Positions 1 to 8,896 of a stretch of DNA of 64,000 nucleotides are shown here, one piece after another (within the stretch, counting starts at the first letter, position 1; each line of letters opens with the position of its first letter). Position numbers and translations under genes: made by a program. The notes under the pieces were generated by a model. It saw only the letters and a list, made by a program, of their open reading frames with translations, did no database searches and was not told the origin of the DNA. The DNA is taken from the NCBI RefSeq assembly GCF_021442025.1, contig NZ_CP090446.1, positions 1,612,001 to 1,676,000 on the forward strand, written 5' to 3'. Source of the stretch: Sphingobacterium sp. SRCM116780. GTDB taxonomy: Bacteria > Bacteroidota > Bacteroidia > Sphingobacteriales > Sphingobacteriaceae.

Positions 1-2
1 AA

Positions 3-1223
3 GCTGTTCTTCTTGCACCTACAGGTCGAGCAGCTAAAGTTATGAGCTATTATTCAGGAAGACCGGCGCTAACCATACATAAAAAAATATACCGCAAAAA
101 AAACGCTGTGTCCTTTCAGTTAGACTTCACTTTAGCTGAAAATTTGCATGAAGATACGCTATTCATTATTGATGAGTCTTCGATGATCTCGAATGAAAGT
201 GTCAATATGTTTTCAAAAAGTTTATTGGATGATCTAGTCAGGTATGTACGCAGTGGAAAGAATTGTGCTATTATGTTTGTAGGCGATACTGCCCAATTAC
301 CTCCAGTGGGTCTATGGGAAAGTCCAGCATTGAATGCCGCTTACCTGGAAAATGAATTCTATTTCCATCCTTACACTTTTGAACTAACAGATGTCGTACG
401 ACAACAGAAAAGTTCTGGTATTCTTTTTAATGCGACTAAGATTAGGCAAGAAATCAATTTGGAAGAATTAGAAGGAACCTACCCTTTTCCTAAATTCATA
501 ACAAATGGATTTAAAGATATTTATCGTATGACAGGAGAACGTTTAATTGAAGGAATACATTATGCTTATGACAAATTTGGCATCGAAAACACGATGATTA
601 TTTGTCGGTCAAATAAATCTGCTAACCTTTATAATCAGCATATCCGCAATCAAATTCTATTTCGTGAAGAAGAAATAACAGGTGGGGATCATATTATGGT
701 CGTCCGCAACAATTATTTTTGGCTACAAGAAAACGACATTGAAAATGGGTTTATTGCAAATGGTGACATGGCTAAAGTGAGAAAAGTAAGTCATGTGCAT
801 GAACAGCATGGTTTTCGGTTTGCAGATATCACCCTTGAGTTTATGGATACCCAAAATCAGGAACCGATTACCTGTCGCGTTATTTTGGACAGCCTGTATA
901 CCGATAGCCCAAATCTTCCTTATGAGGAGCAAAAAAAACTTTATGAAGCCGTAGCACAGGATTATGAAGATATTTTCTTAAAACAAGATCGTTTGGATGC
1001 CATCAAGAAAGATCCTTATTATAATGCTTTGCAAATTAAGTTTGCTTTTGCTATTACTTGTCACAAAGCACAAGGAGGACAATGGCCAGCTGTTTTTGTC
1101 GACCAAGGTTATCTGACAGATGAAATGTTAACGACAGAATTTTTACGCTGGCTATATACTGGAATAACACGAGCAACAGAAGAGTTATTTTTAGTAAATT
1201 TCAATGAAAAGTTCTATTCATAG
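3..1223 (+). CDS. RecD/Dda-like superfamily 1 DNA helicase (5' end outside window)
   Basis: ATP-dependent DNA helicase of the RecD2/Dda type, expected to unwind DNA 5' to 3'. The reading frame is open back to the first bases of the window and begins VLLAPTGRAAKVM, which is helicase motif Ia; the Walker A loop must therefore lie upstream, outside the window. Visible motifs in order are DESSM (Walker B, motif II), GDTAQLPPVG (motif III), a VVRQQ segment (motif IV region), CHKAQGGQW (motif V) and YTGITRATEELFLV (motif VI, UvrD_C_2 type). The ATG at 42 is internal and is not the start. The next gene has its own promoter, so the two are probably separate transcripts. The superfamily is certain from the motifs; the exact cellular role is not shown by the sequence. 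Confidence 0.9.
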   Translation, partial: AVLLAPTGRAAKVMSYYSGRPALTIHKKIYRKKNAVSFQLDFTLAENLHEDTLFIIDESSMISNESVNMFSKSLLDDLVRYVRSGKNCAIMFVGDTAQLPPVGLWESPALNAAYLENEFYFHPYTFELTDVVRQQKSSGILFNATKIRQEINLEELEGTYPFPKFITNGFKDIYRMTGERLIEGIHYAYDKFGIENTMIICRSNKSANLYNQHIRNQILFREEEITGGDHIMVVRNNYFWLQENDIENGFIANGDMAKVRKVSHVHEQHGFRFADITLEFMDTQNQEPITCRVILDSLYTDSPNLPYEEQKKLYEAVAQDYEDIFLKQDRLDAIKKDPYYNALQIKFAFAITCHKAQGGQWPAVFVDQGYLTDEMLTTEFLRWLYTGITRATEELFLVNFNEKFYS

Positions 1224-1277
1224 CTATGGTTAACTAAAATATTACAAGACTTACTTTTTTCTCACCTGATTACTTAA

Positions 1278-1285
1278 TACTTTTG
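1278..1285 (+). promoter_or_regulatory. -7 promoter box for the S9 peptidase gene
   Basis: TACTTTTG matches the Bacteroidota -7 consensus TAnnTTTG. It lies 27 nt upstream of the ATG at 1313 and overlaps the in-frame TTG at 1283, which argues that translation starts at 1313. Confidence 0.6.
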
Positions 1286-1312
1286 GTTTTTAATTACATT
1301 ATAAAACCTAAA

Positions 1313-3799
1313 ATGAATAAGATTTACTTATTCTTAGGGCTGTTGCTCACAACTTTTTGTGCGTCAGCCCAAGAATCAATTTCAAAACCTCAAGCAAACT
1401 ATCAATTAGCCTCCAAATTTTCACCTGATAAGCTTAGAAAAATGATTTTTTCTACGACGGTTACACCAAATTGGATTAATTTTTCAGATCGATTCTGGTA
1501 TGATTTCACCTCTCCGCAAGGAAAAAACTGGTATCTCGTAGATCCTGTGGTGAAGAAAAAAGAACTTTTATTTGATAATGAAAACTTAGCCGCACAAATT
1601 ACTAAAATTGTTAAGAATCCATTTGATGCTCAACACTTATTGCTACAAAATCTAAGATTTACAAAAGATGAGAAGAAAATTAGATTTGAAGTAGCAAGCA
1701 GCAAAGATACGATCAAATCGAAAGAGGAAATTGAAAAATTAAAAGTTAAAACAGACACGTTAAAAAAGAAACTTTTTTACCTGGAGTATGATTTAGCAAC
1801 AAAGAAGGTAATCGAGTTGAATGATAAGACAAAAGAAAAGAAAAAATTAGATTGGGCAACCTTTTCCCCAGATACGAATACAATTTATTTTGCTAAAGAT
1901 TATAATTTGTATTGGATGGATCGTACTAATTACGAAAAGGCATTGAAGAATGAAAAAGATAGCACCGTAGTTGAGCATCAAATTACAAAAGACGGAGTTC
2001 AATATTATGCTTGGGCTGGTGATGAGTATAGCACCACTACTGGCGAAGATAAAAAGGAAGAGGATCTTGTCAAAAGGAAACAAGTTTGGATGAATTGGTC
2101 TCCAGATGGAAAGTATTTTGTCATAACCCGCAAAGATAACAGAAGTCTCAATCCGTTATGGGTGATTAATAATGTTGGAAGCAAACGTCCAACATTAGAA
2201 ACATACAAATATCAAATGCCAGGTGAAACGGACTCAACGGAGACACAGTTATTTATTTTTACAGCTTCTGATAAATCTTATAAGCAAATAAAAATTGATG
2301 CATTTAAAAATCAAACTTTAAGTAATTGGTCAAAAACAACGGATAAAAACAGTTACAAAGGTGATTATTTTATCAATTATTGGTTAGGCACGAATGATGC
2401 CTTTTATATGGCTCGTTCTAGTCGTGATTTAAAACGTATTGACTTGTTAAAGGTTAATGTAGATGGCACATCTAAAGTATTAGTTGAAGAACGATCCAAT
2501 GTCTATCAAGACATCAAAAAACCATTATTGATCAACAATGGTTCGGAATTTATCCATTGGTCGCAACGTGATGGATGGGGACATTTCTATTTATATGACA
2601 ATCAAGGAAACTTGCAGCAACAATTAACAAGTGGATCATTCAATTGTGAAGAGATCACAGGTTCTGATATGGCATCAAAAACTTTGTATTTTACTGCAAA
2701 TGGAAGAGAAAAAAATGAAGATCCATATTACTTACATCATTACAGTGTTAACTTTAATGGTACAAACTTGAAATTATTAAATATAGGAAATTTCGATCAT
2801 CAAGTGGAAGTTAGTGGAAGTGCTAAATATTTTGTCAATAATTTTTCTAGGGTGAATACCATTCCTGAAGTTACTTTATGTAATGCAAATGGACAAAAAT
2901 TAATGACACTAGAAAAGGCCGATCTTTCCTTATTATTTGCTGCAGGCTATAAATTCCCTGAACCTTTTAAAGTTAAAGCTGGAGATGGTATTACAGACTT
3001 GTATGGCGTGATGTACAAACCTTTTGATTTTGATAGTACAAAGACCTATCCTATTGTCGAGTATGTCTATCCTGGTCCCCAAACCGAAGCTGTAAACAAA
3101 TCTTTCGGAAGAAGTATGGATAGAATTGATCGTTTGGCTCAGTTTGGCATGATTGTCATCACAGTCGGTAATCGAGGTGGACATCCAGCAAGATCCCAAT
3201 GGTATCATACCTATGGATATGGCAACCTCAGAGATTATGGATTGGAAGATAAAAAAGTAGCTGCAGAGCAATTAGCAGATCGGTACAAATTTATCGATAT
3301 CAATCGTGTTGGTATTACTGGGCATTCAGGTGGAGGTTTCATGTCTACAGCTGCCATGCTTGTCTATCCTGATTTTTTCAAAGTAGCCGTTTCTGGTGCT
3401 GGAAATCATGAGAACAATATATATAACAGATGGTGGAGTGAGAGACATAATGGTATAACGGAAAAAATCAGTAGTAAAGGAGATACTACATTTTCCTATG
3501 AGATTGACAAAAATCCAGATCTAGCTAAAAACTTAAAAGGTAAATTGTTGATTGCTACTGGAGACATAGACAATAATGTACATCCAGCCAACTCGATTAG
3601 AATGGTAAATGCATTAATTAAAGCGAATAAACGTTTTGACTTCTTATTATTGCCAGGGCAACGCCATGGATTTGGTGATATGACAGAATATTTCTTCTGG
3701 AAGATGGGAGATTATTTTGCTGAATATCTGATTGGTGATTCTAAAACTAAAGAAGTCAATATGACTGAAATGAATAGAGAAATACCACTGAGTAGATAA
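1313..3799 (+). CDS. Secreted S9 family dipeptidyl peptidase (DPP IV-like)
   Basis: Serine peptidase of the prolyl oligopeptidase clan, 828 residues from the ATG at 1313. A signal peptide (MNKIYLFLGLLLTTFCASAQ) directs it to the periplasm or outer membrane. The N-terminal two thirds is a DPPIV-type beta-propeller region containing a lysine-rich insert (about residues 130-180). The C-terminal alpha/beta-hydrolase domain carries the triad Ser672 in GHSGGG, Asp753 in GDIDNNVH and His785 in QRHGFG. Family knowledge predicts release of X-Pro or X-Ala dipeptides from peptide N-termini, and so a role in peptide nutrition. The start was chosen because a -7 promoter box covers the longer in-frame TTG start. 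The next gene begins 3 nt after the stop and is probably cotranscribed. Exact dipeptide specificity is inferred. Confidence 0.9.
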   Translation: MNKIYLFLGLLLTTFCASAQESISKPQANYQLASKFSPDKLRKMIFSTTVTPNWINFSDRFWYDFTSPQGKNWYLVDPVVKKKELLFDNENLAAQITKIVKNPFDAQHLLLQNLRFTKDEKKIRFEVASSKDTIKSKEEIEKLKVKTDTLKKKLFYLEYDLATKKVIELNDKTKEKKKLDWATFSPDTNTIYFAKDYNLYWMDRTNYEKALKNEKDSTVVEHQITKDGVQYYAWAGDEYSTTTGEDKKEEDLVKRKQVWMNWSPDGKYFVITRKDNRSLNPLWVINNVGSKRPTLETYKYQMPGETDSTETQLFIFTASDKSYKQIKIDAFKNQTLSNWSKTTDKNSYKGDYFINYWLGTNDAFYMARSSRDLKRIDLLKVNVDGTSKVLVEERSNVYQDIKKPLLINNGSEFIHWSQRDGWGHFYLYDNQGNLQQQLTSGSFNCEEITGSDMASKTLYFTANGREKNEDPYYLHHYSVNFNGTNLKLLNIGNFDHQVEVSGSAKYFVNNFSRVNTIPEVTLCNANGQKLMTLEKADLSLLFAAGYKFPEPFKVKAGDGITDLYGVMYKPFDFDSTKTYPIVEYVYPGPQTEAVNKSFGRSMDRIDRLAQFGMIVITVGNRGGHPARSQWYHTYGYGNLRDYGLEDKKVAAEQLADRYKFIDINRVGITGHSGGGFMSTAAMLVYPDFFKVAVSGAGNHENNIYNRWWSERHNGITEKISSKGDTTFSYEIDKNPDLAKNLKGKLLIATGDIDNNVHPANSIRMVNALIKANKRFDFLLLPGQRHGFGDMTEYFFWKMGDYFAEYLIGDSKTKEVNMTEMNREIPLSR

Positions 3800-3802
3800 T
3801 CA

Positions 3803-4357
3803 ATGATTACAAAACAAAAATTACAAATTTTTTCCGCTATCTATACACAGTATCAGGTAGCGGATTTTTCTTTAGATATATTACAAGGACTCTCTATTGC
3901 AGATTTACTTGCATTATCCACATATCAGGAAGATAAACAACTGGCATTTAGAAGCGCTTGGATGTTTGAGACGATCGTATTAAAAGATAAAAGCTTACTT
4001 AGCGTAGCTATCTATAGAGCGCTTATCAAAAATCTAAGCGGTTTGAATAACTGGAGCTGTGCGAGAAGTTACAGTAAAGTTTTATTGTATATAACTTCTT
4101 CAAAAGCTAACCATATTGAATTAAAAGATGAAGAATCAGAAGTCATAATAGAGGTCTGTTTTAATTGGTTAACAGATCCTAACTGCCCTATTGCTGTACT
4201 AACTAATTGCATGGATATATTAAACCAAATGAGCGTTCAATTTCCTTGGTTAAAAGAAGAGGTCCATACCCAGATTGATTATTTGCTAAGGATCAACCCA
4301 ACCCCAGCCATTAGAAGTAGAGCTTTAAAAATTTTAAAAACATCAAAAAAAGATTAG
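3803..4357 (+). CDS. Helical protein of unknown function, cotranscribed with the S9 peptidase
   Basis: A 184-residue cytoplasmic protein without signal peptide or clear membrane segment. I do not recognise the family. The sequence is leucine-rich and reads as consecutive amphipathic helices; repeated pairs near SIADLLALS, YRALIKNLSGL, MDILNQMS and AIRSRALKIL suggest a HEAT/ARM-like solenoid. It starts 3 nt after the stop of the peptidase gene, so expression is probably coupled, and it faces ruvB convergently 31 nt further on. No catalytic motif is visible. A scaffold or protein-interaction role would fit a solenoid, but that is inference. I judge it a real gene from its length, clean start and operon spacing. 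Confidence 0.75.
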   Translation: MITKQKLQIFSAIYTQYQVADFSLDILQGLSIADLLALSTYQEDKQLAFRSAWMFETIVLKDKSLLSVAIYRALIKNLSGLNNWSCARSYSKVLLYITSSKANHIELKDEESEVIIEVCFNWLTDPNCPIAVLTNCMDILNQMSVQFPWLKEEVHTQIDYLLRINPTPAIRSRALKILKTSKKD

Positions 4358-4388
4358 CCTATACATACGATAGAAAAATGAGCGAGCA

Positions 4389-5411
4389 TTAAAAAAGTGT
4401 ATTTCCTTTATTTAAGAATGTTCGACCAAGATGTCTAAAAGCAGCCTCAGTACACTCTCTTCCTCTTGACGTACGCATTAAATAACCTTCTTGAATCAAG
4501 AAAGGCTCATAGACCTCTTCTATAGTCCCTTCATCTTCACCCACCGCCGTTGCAATCGTTTTTAATCCAACAGGTCCACCTTTAAATTTATCAATAATGG
4601 TACTCAATATACGATTATCCATTTCATCCAGTCCATTTTCATCCACATTCAAGGCATTCAGGGCATATTTAGCAATTTCACGTTCTATAGAACCTGTTCC
4701 TTTGATCTGTGCAAAATCTCGCGTTCTCCGTAATAGTGCGTTAGCAATACGGGGCGTACCCCTACTTCTTCTTGCAATTTCATAAGCACCTTCATCACTA
4801 ATTGGAGTTTTAAGGATGTCAGCCGATCGCAATACGATAGTAGTAAGCAATTTGACATCGTAGTATTGTAAACGGGCATTAATACCAAATCTTGCTCGCA
4901 AAGGAGATGTCAGCAATCCCGAACGTGTTGTAGCACCGATTAAGGTGAAAGGGTTCAGCGATATTTGAACGGAACGCGCATTGGGCCCAGTTTCCAGCAT
5001 GATATCAATCTTAAAATCCTCCATAGCTGAATAAAGGTATTCTTCTACGATAGGACTCAGGCGATGAATTTCGTCAATAAATAAGACATCTCCTTCTTCC
5101 AAGTTGGTTAATAAACCTGCTAAATCACCAGGTTTATCCAGAACAGGACCAGAGGTAATCTTTATCCCTACGCCCATCTCATTCGCGATAATATTTGAAA
5201 GTGTCGTTTTTCCAAGACCTGGGGGGCCATGAAGTAAAACGTGATCTAATGACTCACCTCTTAACTTTGCCGCTTTAACAAAAATACTAAGATTTTCTAA
5301 AATTTTTTCTTGTCCCGTAAAATCTTCAAAAACTTGTGGTCGCAACACACGTTCAATATCACGATCAGTGTGACTCAAATTTTCAGCATTAGGATCTAAA
5401 TGCTCATTCAT
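4389..5411 (-). CDS. ruvB: Holliday junction branch migration ATPase RuvB
   Basis: AAA+ motor that works with RuvA and RuvC to drive branch migration of Holliday junctions in recombinational repair. The 340 residues match the usual family length. Motifs are the RuvB N-terminal segment [11 protein letters not shown], Walker [10 protein letters not shown] at about 62-70, Walker B DEIH at 113-116, sensor 1 ATTRSG, and the arginine finger in SPLRARFG (Arg172). The C-terminal winged helix includes [10 protein letters not shown] and the motif [13 protein letters not shown]. It is the second gene after a glycosyltransferase on the same strand, 19 nt downstream, so it is probably read from that promoter. 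ruvA and ruvC are not in the window. Confidence 0.97.
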   Translation of the reverse strand: MNEHLDPNAENLSHTDRDIERVLRPQVFEDFTGQEKILENLSIFVKAAKLRGESLDHVLLHGPPGLGKTTLSNIIANEMGVGIKITSGPVLDKPGDLAGLLTNLEEGDVLFIDEIHRLSPIVEEYLYSAMEDFKIDIMLETGPNARSVQISLNPFTLIGATTRSGLLTSPLRARFGINARLQYYDVKLLTTIVLRSADILKTPISDEGAYEIARRSRGTPRIANALLRRTRDFAQIKGTGSIEREIAKYALNALNVDENGLDEMDNRILSTIIDKFKGGPVGLKTIATAVGEDEGTIEEVYEPFLIQEGYLMRTSRGRECTEAAFRHLGRTFLNKGNTLF

Positions 5412-5430
5412 TTCTGTTCCTTTCTTAGAT

Positions 5431-6168
5431 TTAATTATATTTTCGAGTCCAACTAGAAATCTTTAATTGAATAACTCCCAAAAAAGCCTCTTTAAAAATA
5501 CTTGTACTCATTTTAGAAATTCCTTCTGTACGATCTGTAAAAATGATAGGTATTTCTTCAACTTTAAATCCAAATTGGATTGCTGTATACTTCATCTCTA
5601 TCTGAAAAGCATATCCTACAAATTTAACTTTATCTAAAGGAATCTTCTCCAACACTTTTCGATTAAAACAGACAAAACCTGCAGTCGCATCTTGAATGGT
5701 AATGCCTGTGATAAAACGGACGTAAACCGAAGCAAAATAAGACATCAAAACTCTACTCATCGGCCAATTGACAACGTTTACGCCTTTGACATAACGAGAA
5801 CCAATACTCATATCAGCACCATTCAAACAATTTTGTCTCAAACGAATTAAATCTTCGGGATTATGACTAAAATCAGCATCCATTTCAAAAATAAATTCAT
5901 AAGATCTTTGTAATCCCCATTTAAACCCATGGATATAAGCTGTACCTAGCCCTAATTTTCCCTGACGTTCTTCTATAAACAAACGGCCATCAAATTCTTC
6001 ATGAAGTGATTTCACAATTTGTGCAGTACCATCAGGAGAGCCATCATCAACTATTAAAATATGAAAGGGTATTGAAAGTGAGAATACTTTACGAATAATT
6101 TTTTCGATATTCTCTTTCTCGTTGTATGTAGGAATGATAACTAAACTATCGGTCACTTTAAAAAACAT
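5431..6168 (-). CDS. Polyprenol monophosphomannose synthase-like glycosyltransferase (GT2)
   Basis: GT-A fold family 2 glycosyltransferase of the DPM1 type, 245 residues, soluble or membrane-associated. It begins with the hallmark [12 protein letters not shown] near residue 10 and has DDGSPDGT at 41-48 and the metal-binding DAD (97-99) within [10 protein letters not shown]. The family transfers a hexose, often mannose, from a nucleotide sugar to polyprenyl phosphate, providing lipid-linked sugar for periplasmic glycosylation or envelope polymers. No C-terminal membrane segments follow, as in the short DPM1 form. It heads a two-gene unit with ruvB and is preceded by the putative small-RNA cassette at 6243-6321, whose terminator points towards this gene. 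The sugar specificity is not determined by the sequence. Confidence 0.88.
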   Translation of the reverse strand: MFFKVTDSLVIIPTYNEKENIEKIIRKVFSLSIPFHILIVDDGSPDGTAQIVKSLHEEFDGRLFIEERQGKLGLGTAYIHGFKWGLQRSYEFIFEMDADFSHNPEDLIRLRQNCLNGADMSIGSRYVKGVNVVNWPMSRVLMSYFASVYVRFITGITIQDATAGFVCFNRKVLEKIPLDKVKFVGYAFQIEMKYTAIQFGFKVEEIPIIFTDRTEGISKMSTSIFKEAFLGVIQLKISSWTRKYN

Positions 6169-6242
6169 TTTGTATGCCGTAAAGTTACTAATTTAATTGA
6201 AATTATAATTGGACTTTAAAAGCAATAATCGGGGTCTAAAAC

Positions 6243-6308
6243 AAAATAAAAAGTCTGCTATTTTACAACAGCAGACTTCTATTAACCAATTATAAACTTA
6301 AATTATGA
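6243..6308 (-). ncRNA. Putative small RNA, copy A of a three-copy family
   Basis: On the minus strand a predicted start near 6308 is followed by a 26-nt segment that begins TCATAATTTA and ends ATAATTGGTTA, identical except for one base to the copies at 51049-51074 and 51243-51268. A 9-bp hairpin follows (6251-6259 with 6270-6278, AAGTCTGCT arms) and then a T-rich tract, the form of an intrinsic terminator. The stem sequence differs from the other copies while its position is conserved. No open reading frame of useful length is present. It lies between nuoD and the glycosyltransferase, so it could instead act as an attenuated leader of the latter. Confidence 0.6.
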
Positions 6309-6313
6309 GACTA

Positions 6314-6321
6314 CAAATGTA
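6314..6321 (-). promoter_or_regulatory. -7 box of putative small RNA copy A
   Basis: TACATTTG on the minus strand matches TAnnTTTG. A TTTG lies 20 nt further upstream, which fits the Bacteroidota -33/-7 arrangement. The box sits 31 nt from the far end of the conserved RNA segment, exactly as in the two copies near 51 kb. Confidence 0.6.
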
Positions 6322-6398
6322 TAAGAAAATGCATAAACAACCAAATCATATTGCATCTTTATGCGGTTTGATAACATAAAAATTACAAAAGAAGTAAA

Positions 6399-7595
6399 CT
6401 ATCGGTCGACTTCTCCTAAGACAATATCCATTGAACCCAATATGGCAATCAAATCTGCAATTAGCGTCCCTTTTCCTAATTCTGGGAGAACAGATAGATT
6501 GTTGAAACTTGGCCCTCTCGCTTTTACACGTTTAGGAATATCAGACTTTTCTTGCGTTACAAAGTAAAAACCTAACTCCCCTTTCGGATTCTCTGCTCTC
6601 ACATAATAGTCTTGTGCTTTTAGATTAATTTTCTTAGGAACTAATGCCCTTGGATCGAATTCATTTGTACGTGCAAAATCCTTAGTTAAACGAGCTAGGC
6701 ACTGCTCGATAATCTTCACCGATTCTTTGACCTCATCTACTCTTATTTTATAACGATCCCAACAGTCTCCCACACTTCCCATCTCTCCTTTTCCAACTGG
6801 AATTTCAAATTCAATTTCTGGATAAACAGAATATGCATCTATTCTTCTCAAGTCCCATTTAATACCTGATGCCCGAAGCATTGGCCCTGAAACCCCGTAA
6901 TTAATAGCCACATCTGCAGGAAGTATACCAATATTCGCTGTTCTCGAAATAAAAATCTGATTATTGGTTAGCAATTCATCTAATTCAATTAGTTTTGGTT
7001 TAAAGTAGGTTACAAACTCTGAACAACGCTCTTCGAAACCTACTGGCAAATCATAAAATAAACCTCCTACCCAAATATAATTATACAACATCCTGGAACC
7101 AGAAGCCCATTCCAACATATTCATGATATGCTCACGATCTCTAAAACACCACATAAAAGGTGTAAAAGCACCAATATCAATACCATAAGTACCTATACCA
7201 ATCAAATGAGAAGCAATACGATTCAATTCACAAACGAGCACCCGTATGTATTCGATTCTTTTTGGAATTTTATCCGCTATTCCCAACATACGCTCTACGC
7301 CCATCACAAATGCATGACTATTATTCATTGAAGACAAATAATCCAATCGATCAGTAAAAGGTATTGTTTTCCCATAATTCATGGATTCTGCATGCTTATC
7401 AAAACATCGATGTAAATAACCCAAGTGCGGAATCACTTCCTTCACGATCTCTCCATCGGTTATCAATTGCAGTCGAAGAACGCCATGTGTAGAAGGATGC
7501 TGGGGTCCCATATTGATGATCATTTCCTGCGAACCAATATCATCCAGATGTTTTTCGTACTTTTCTAAAGCAGCTGTATACTTTGTATTAGACAT
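6399..7595 (-). CDS. nuoD: NADH-quinone oxidoreductase subunit D (49 kDa subunit)
   Basis: Peripheral-arm subunit of respiratory complex I that forms much of the quinone pocket. The 398 residues are full length. Diagnostic segments are [15 protein letters not shown] at about 27-41, [41 protein letters not shown], and the C-terminus [12 protein letters not shown]. It follows nuoC by 24 nt on the same strand. Unusually, no other nuo subunit gene is visible in the window: pdxH is upstream and a small-RNA cassette downstream. Its partners must be encoded elsewhere. Confidence 0.97.
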   Translation of the reverse strand: MSNTKYTAALEKYEKHLDDIGSQEMIINMGPQHPSTHGVLRLQLITDGEIVKEVIPHLGYLHRCFDKHAESMNYGKTIPFTDRLDYLSSMNNSHAFVMGVERMLGIADKIPKRIEYIRVLVCELNRIASHLIGIGTYGIDIGAFTPFMWCFRDREHIMNMLEWASGSRMLYNYIWVGGLFYDLPVGFEERCSEFVTYFKPKLIELDELLTNNQIFISRTANIGILPADVAINYGVSGPMLRASGIKWDLRRIDAYSVYPEIEFEIPVGKGEMGSVGDCWDRYKIRVDEVKESVKIIEQCLARLTKDFARTNEFDPRALVPKKINLKAQDYYVRAENPKGELGFYFVTQEKSDIPKRVKARGPSFNNLSVLPELGKGTLIADLIAILGSMDIVLGEVDR

Positions 7596-7619
7596 ATTCC
7601 GTGGTAATCGAATTGTTAT

Positions 7620-8111
7620 TTATTTAATAGCTATTCCATGATAACTTTCGGGATCCTGATAATCTTTTCTTAGCGGATGACCTTCCCAGTCATCGGGAAG
7701 CAAAATACGTCGTAAATCGGGATGATTAACAAAGAATATTCCCATTAAATCAAACGCTTCTCGCTCATGCCAATTTGCCGTTTTCCATACAGCAGAAACA
7801 GACGGAATTTCTGGCAAATTATTTAAATCACGATCATTTTCTACTTCTATCTTTAAAACTACAGTATGTCTATAAGGGATGGATGTCAAATGATAAGTGA
7901 CTAAAAATCCATGTTCATTCAGATCAACTGCAGAAATATTATTTAAAAAATCAAAATATAAAACTTCTTGGTCTCGTAAATAATAACAAATTTCCTCCAG
8001 ACGTAAAGCATCAATATAAATAGCAGATTGCAGACCAGATTCTTCTACTCTCAAAACAGCCTCTTCACCAAACTGCTCTTTTATTAAATTTGAAATTTCT
8101 TGCGTACCCAT
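7620..8111 (-). CDS. nuoC: NADH-quinone oxidoreductase subunit C (30 kDa subunit)
   Basis: Complex I subunit that packs beside NuoD at the base of the peripheral arm. The ATG at 8111 gives 163 residues; an in-frame TTG at 8144 would overlap pdxH by 28 nt and is less likely. The NuoC signature is near the C-terminus: NWHEREAFDLMGIFFVNHPD, then RRILLPDDWEGHPLRKDY. The ATG lies 5 nt after the pdxH stop, so translation is probably coupled to pdxH, and nuoD follows after 24 nt. The unit pdxH-nuoC-nuoD is an odd grouping because nuoA and nuoB are absent upstream. Confidence 0.95.
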   Translation of the reverse strand: MGTQEISNLIKEQFGEEAVLRVEESGLQSAIYIDALRLEEICYYLRDQEVLYFDFLNNISAVDLNEHGFLVTYHLTSIPYRHTVVLKIEVENDRDLNNLPEIPSVSAVWKTANWHEREAFDLMGIFFVNHPDLRRILLPDDWEGHPLRKDYQDPESYHGIAIK

Positions 8112-8116
8112 GATTG

Positions 8117-8770
8117 CTATGGTGCTAAACGGATTATTTTCCAAGAATCTTCTATTTTCTGGAAGGCAATTCTATCATGAAGACGACTTGATCTCCCCTG
8201 CCAAAATTCAAGATAAATAGGTTTAATTAAAAAGCCACCCCAAGATTCAGGACGAGGGATAATATCTTGATTTTCAAATTCTTTTTCAAGATCTACGACA
8301 CGACTTTCCAAAAAATTTCTATTTGGAATCGTTTCACTTTGCGGGGAAGCTATAGCACCTATTCGACTACCTTTAGGTCTTGATTGAAAATATTCATTAG
8401 AATCTTCCTCTGACAATCTTTCAATCAATCCTTCTATACGAACCTGACGTTGCAATTCTGGCCAAAAAAATAAAGCAGCAACATGAGGATTACCCTCCAC
8501 CTCTATACCCTTACGACTATTATAATTTGTAAAAAAACTAAAACCGTTTTCCTTTAGATCTTTCAACAATACCACCCGAGATGATGGTAATGAAAAAGCC
8601 CCTACTGTAGATAAAACCATTGCATTGGGTTCAATAACCTCACTATGAACAGCTTCATTAAACCATTTTTCAAATTGTACTAAAGGATCATTGCTAACAT
8701 CGCTTTCAGATAGATTACCTAATGCATAATCCTGTCGAATAGCAGCAATATCTTTATGTTCGATTGCCAT
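8117..8770 (-). CDS. pdxH: Pyridoxamine 5'-phosphate oxidase
   Basis: FMN-dependent cytoplasmic oxidase that converts pyridoxine or pyridoxamine 5'-phosphate to pyridoxal 5'-phosphate, the last step of vitamin B6 synthesis and salvage. The 217 residues are typical. Family segments are SSRVVLLKDL and GFSFFTNYNSRKG (FMN and substrate binding), PQSETIPNR, and the C-terminal EFWQGRSSRLHDR. It begins a minus-strand unit with nuoC and nuoD and is divergent from yqgE, with a -7 box 23 nt upstream of its ATG. Confidence 0.97.
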   Translation of the reverse strand: MAIEHKDIAAIRQDYALGNLSESDVSNDPLVQFEKWFNEAVHSEVIEPNAMVLSTVGAFSLPSSRVVLLKDLKENGFSFFTNYNSRKGIEVEGNPHVAALFFWPELQRQVRIEGLIERLSEEDSNEYFQSRPKGSRIGAIASPQSETIPNRNFLESRVVDLEKEFENQDIIPRPESWGGFLIKPIYLEFWQGRSSRLHDRIAFQKIEDSWKIIRLAP

Positions 8771-8792
8771 GACTTTTAATTTTTATATGTCA

Positions 8793-8800
8793 CAAACATA
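8793..8800 (-). promoter_or_regulatory. -7 promoter box for pdxH-nuoC-nuoD
   Basis: TATGTTTG on the minus strand matches TAnnTTTG and lies 22 nt before the pdxH ATG. No -33 element at ideal spacing was identified. Confidence 0.5.
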
Positions 8801-8896
8801 CTAAATTCACTTATTTTAATCGACTAATCTAGTATAAATTAATTTTTCAATGACTTTGGCATTAATTTTATAGTATTTAAATGTAATTAAAATAAA

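Noticed and set aside
6301..6378. Plus-strand reading of the repeated segment as a gene leader with ATG (24 codons at copy A, 5 and 3 codons at the other copies)
   Set aside because: The frames are short, differ completely, and no plus-strand -7 box precedes them, whereas the minus strand has a box at constant spacing and a terminator.
8112..8144. TTG start for nuoC with 11 extra residues
   Set aside because: It would overlap pdxH by 28 nt; the ATG at 8111, 5 nt after the pdxH stop, is a better start.
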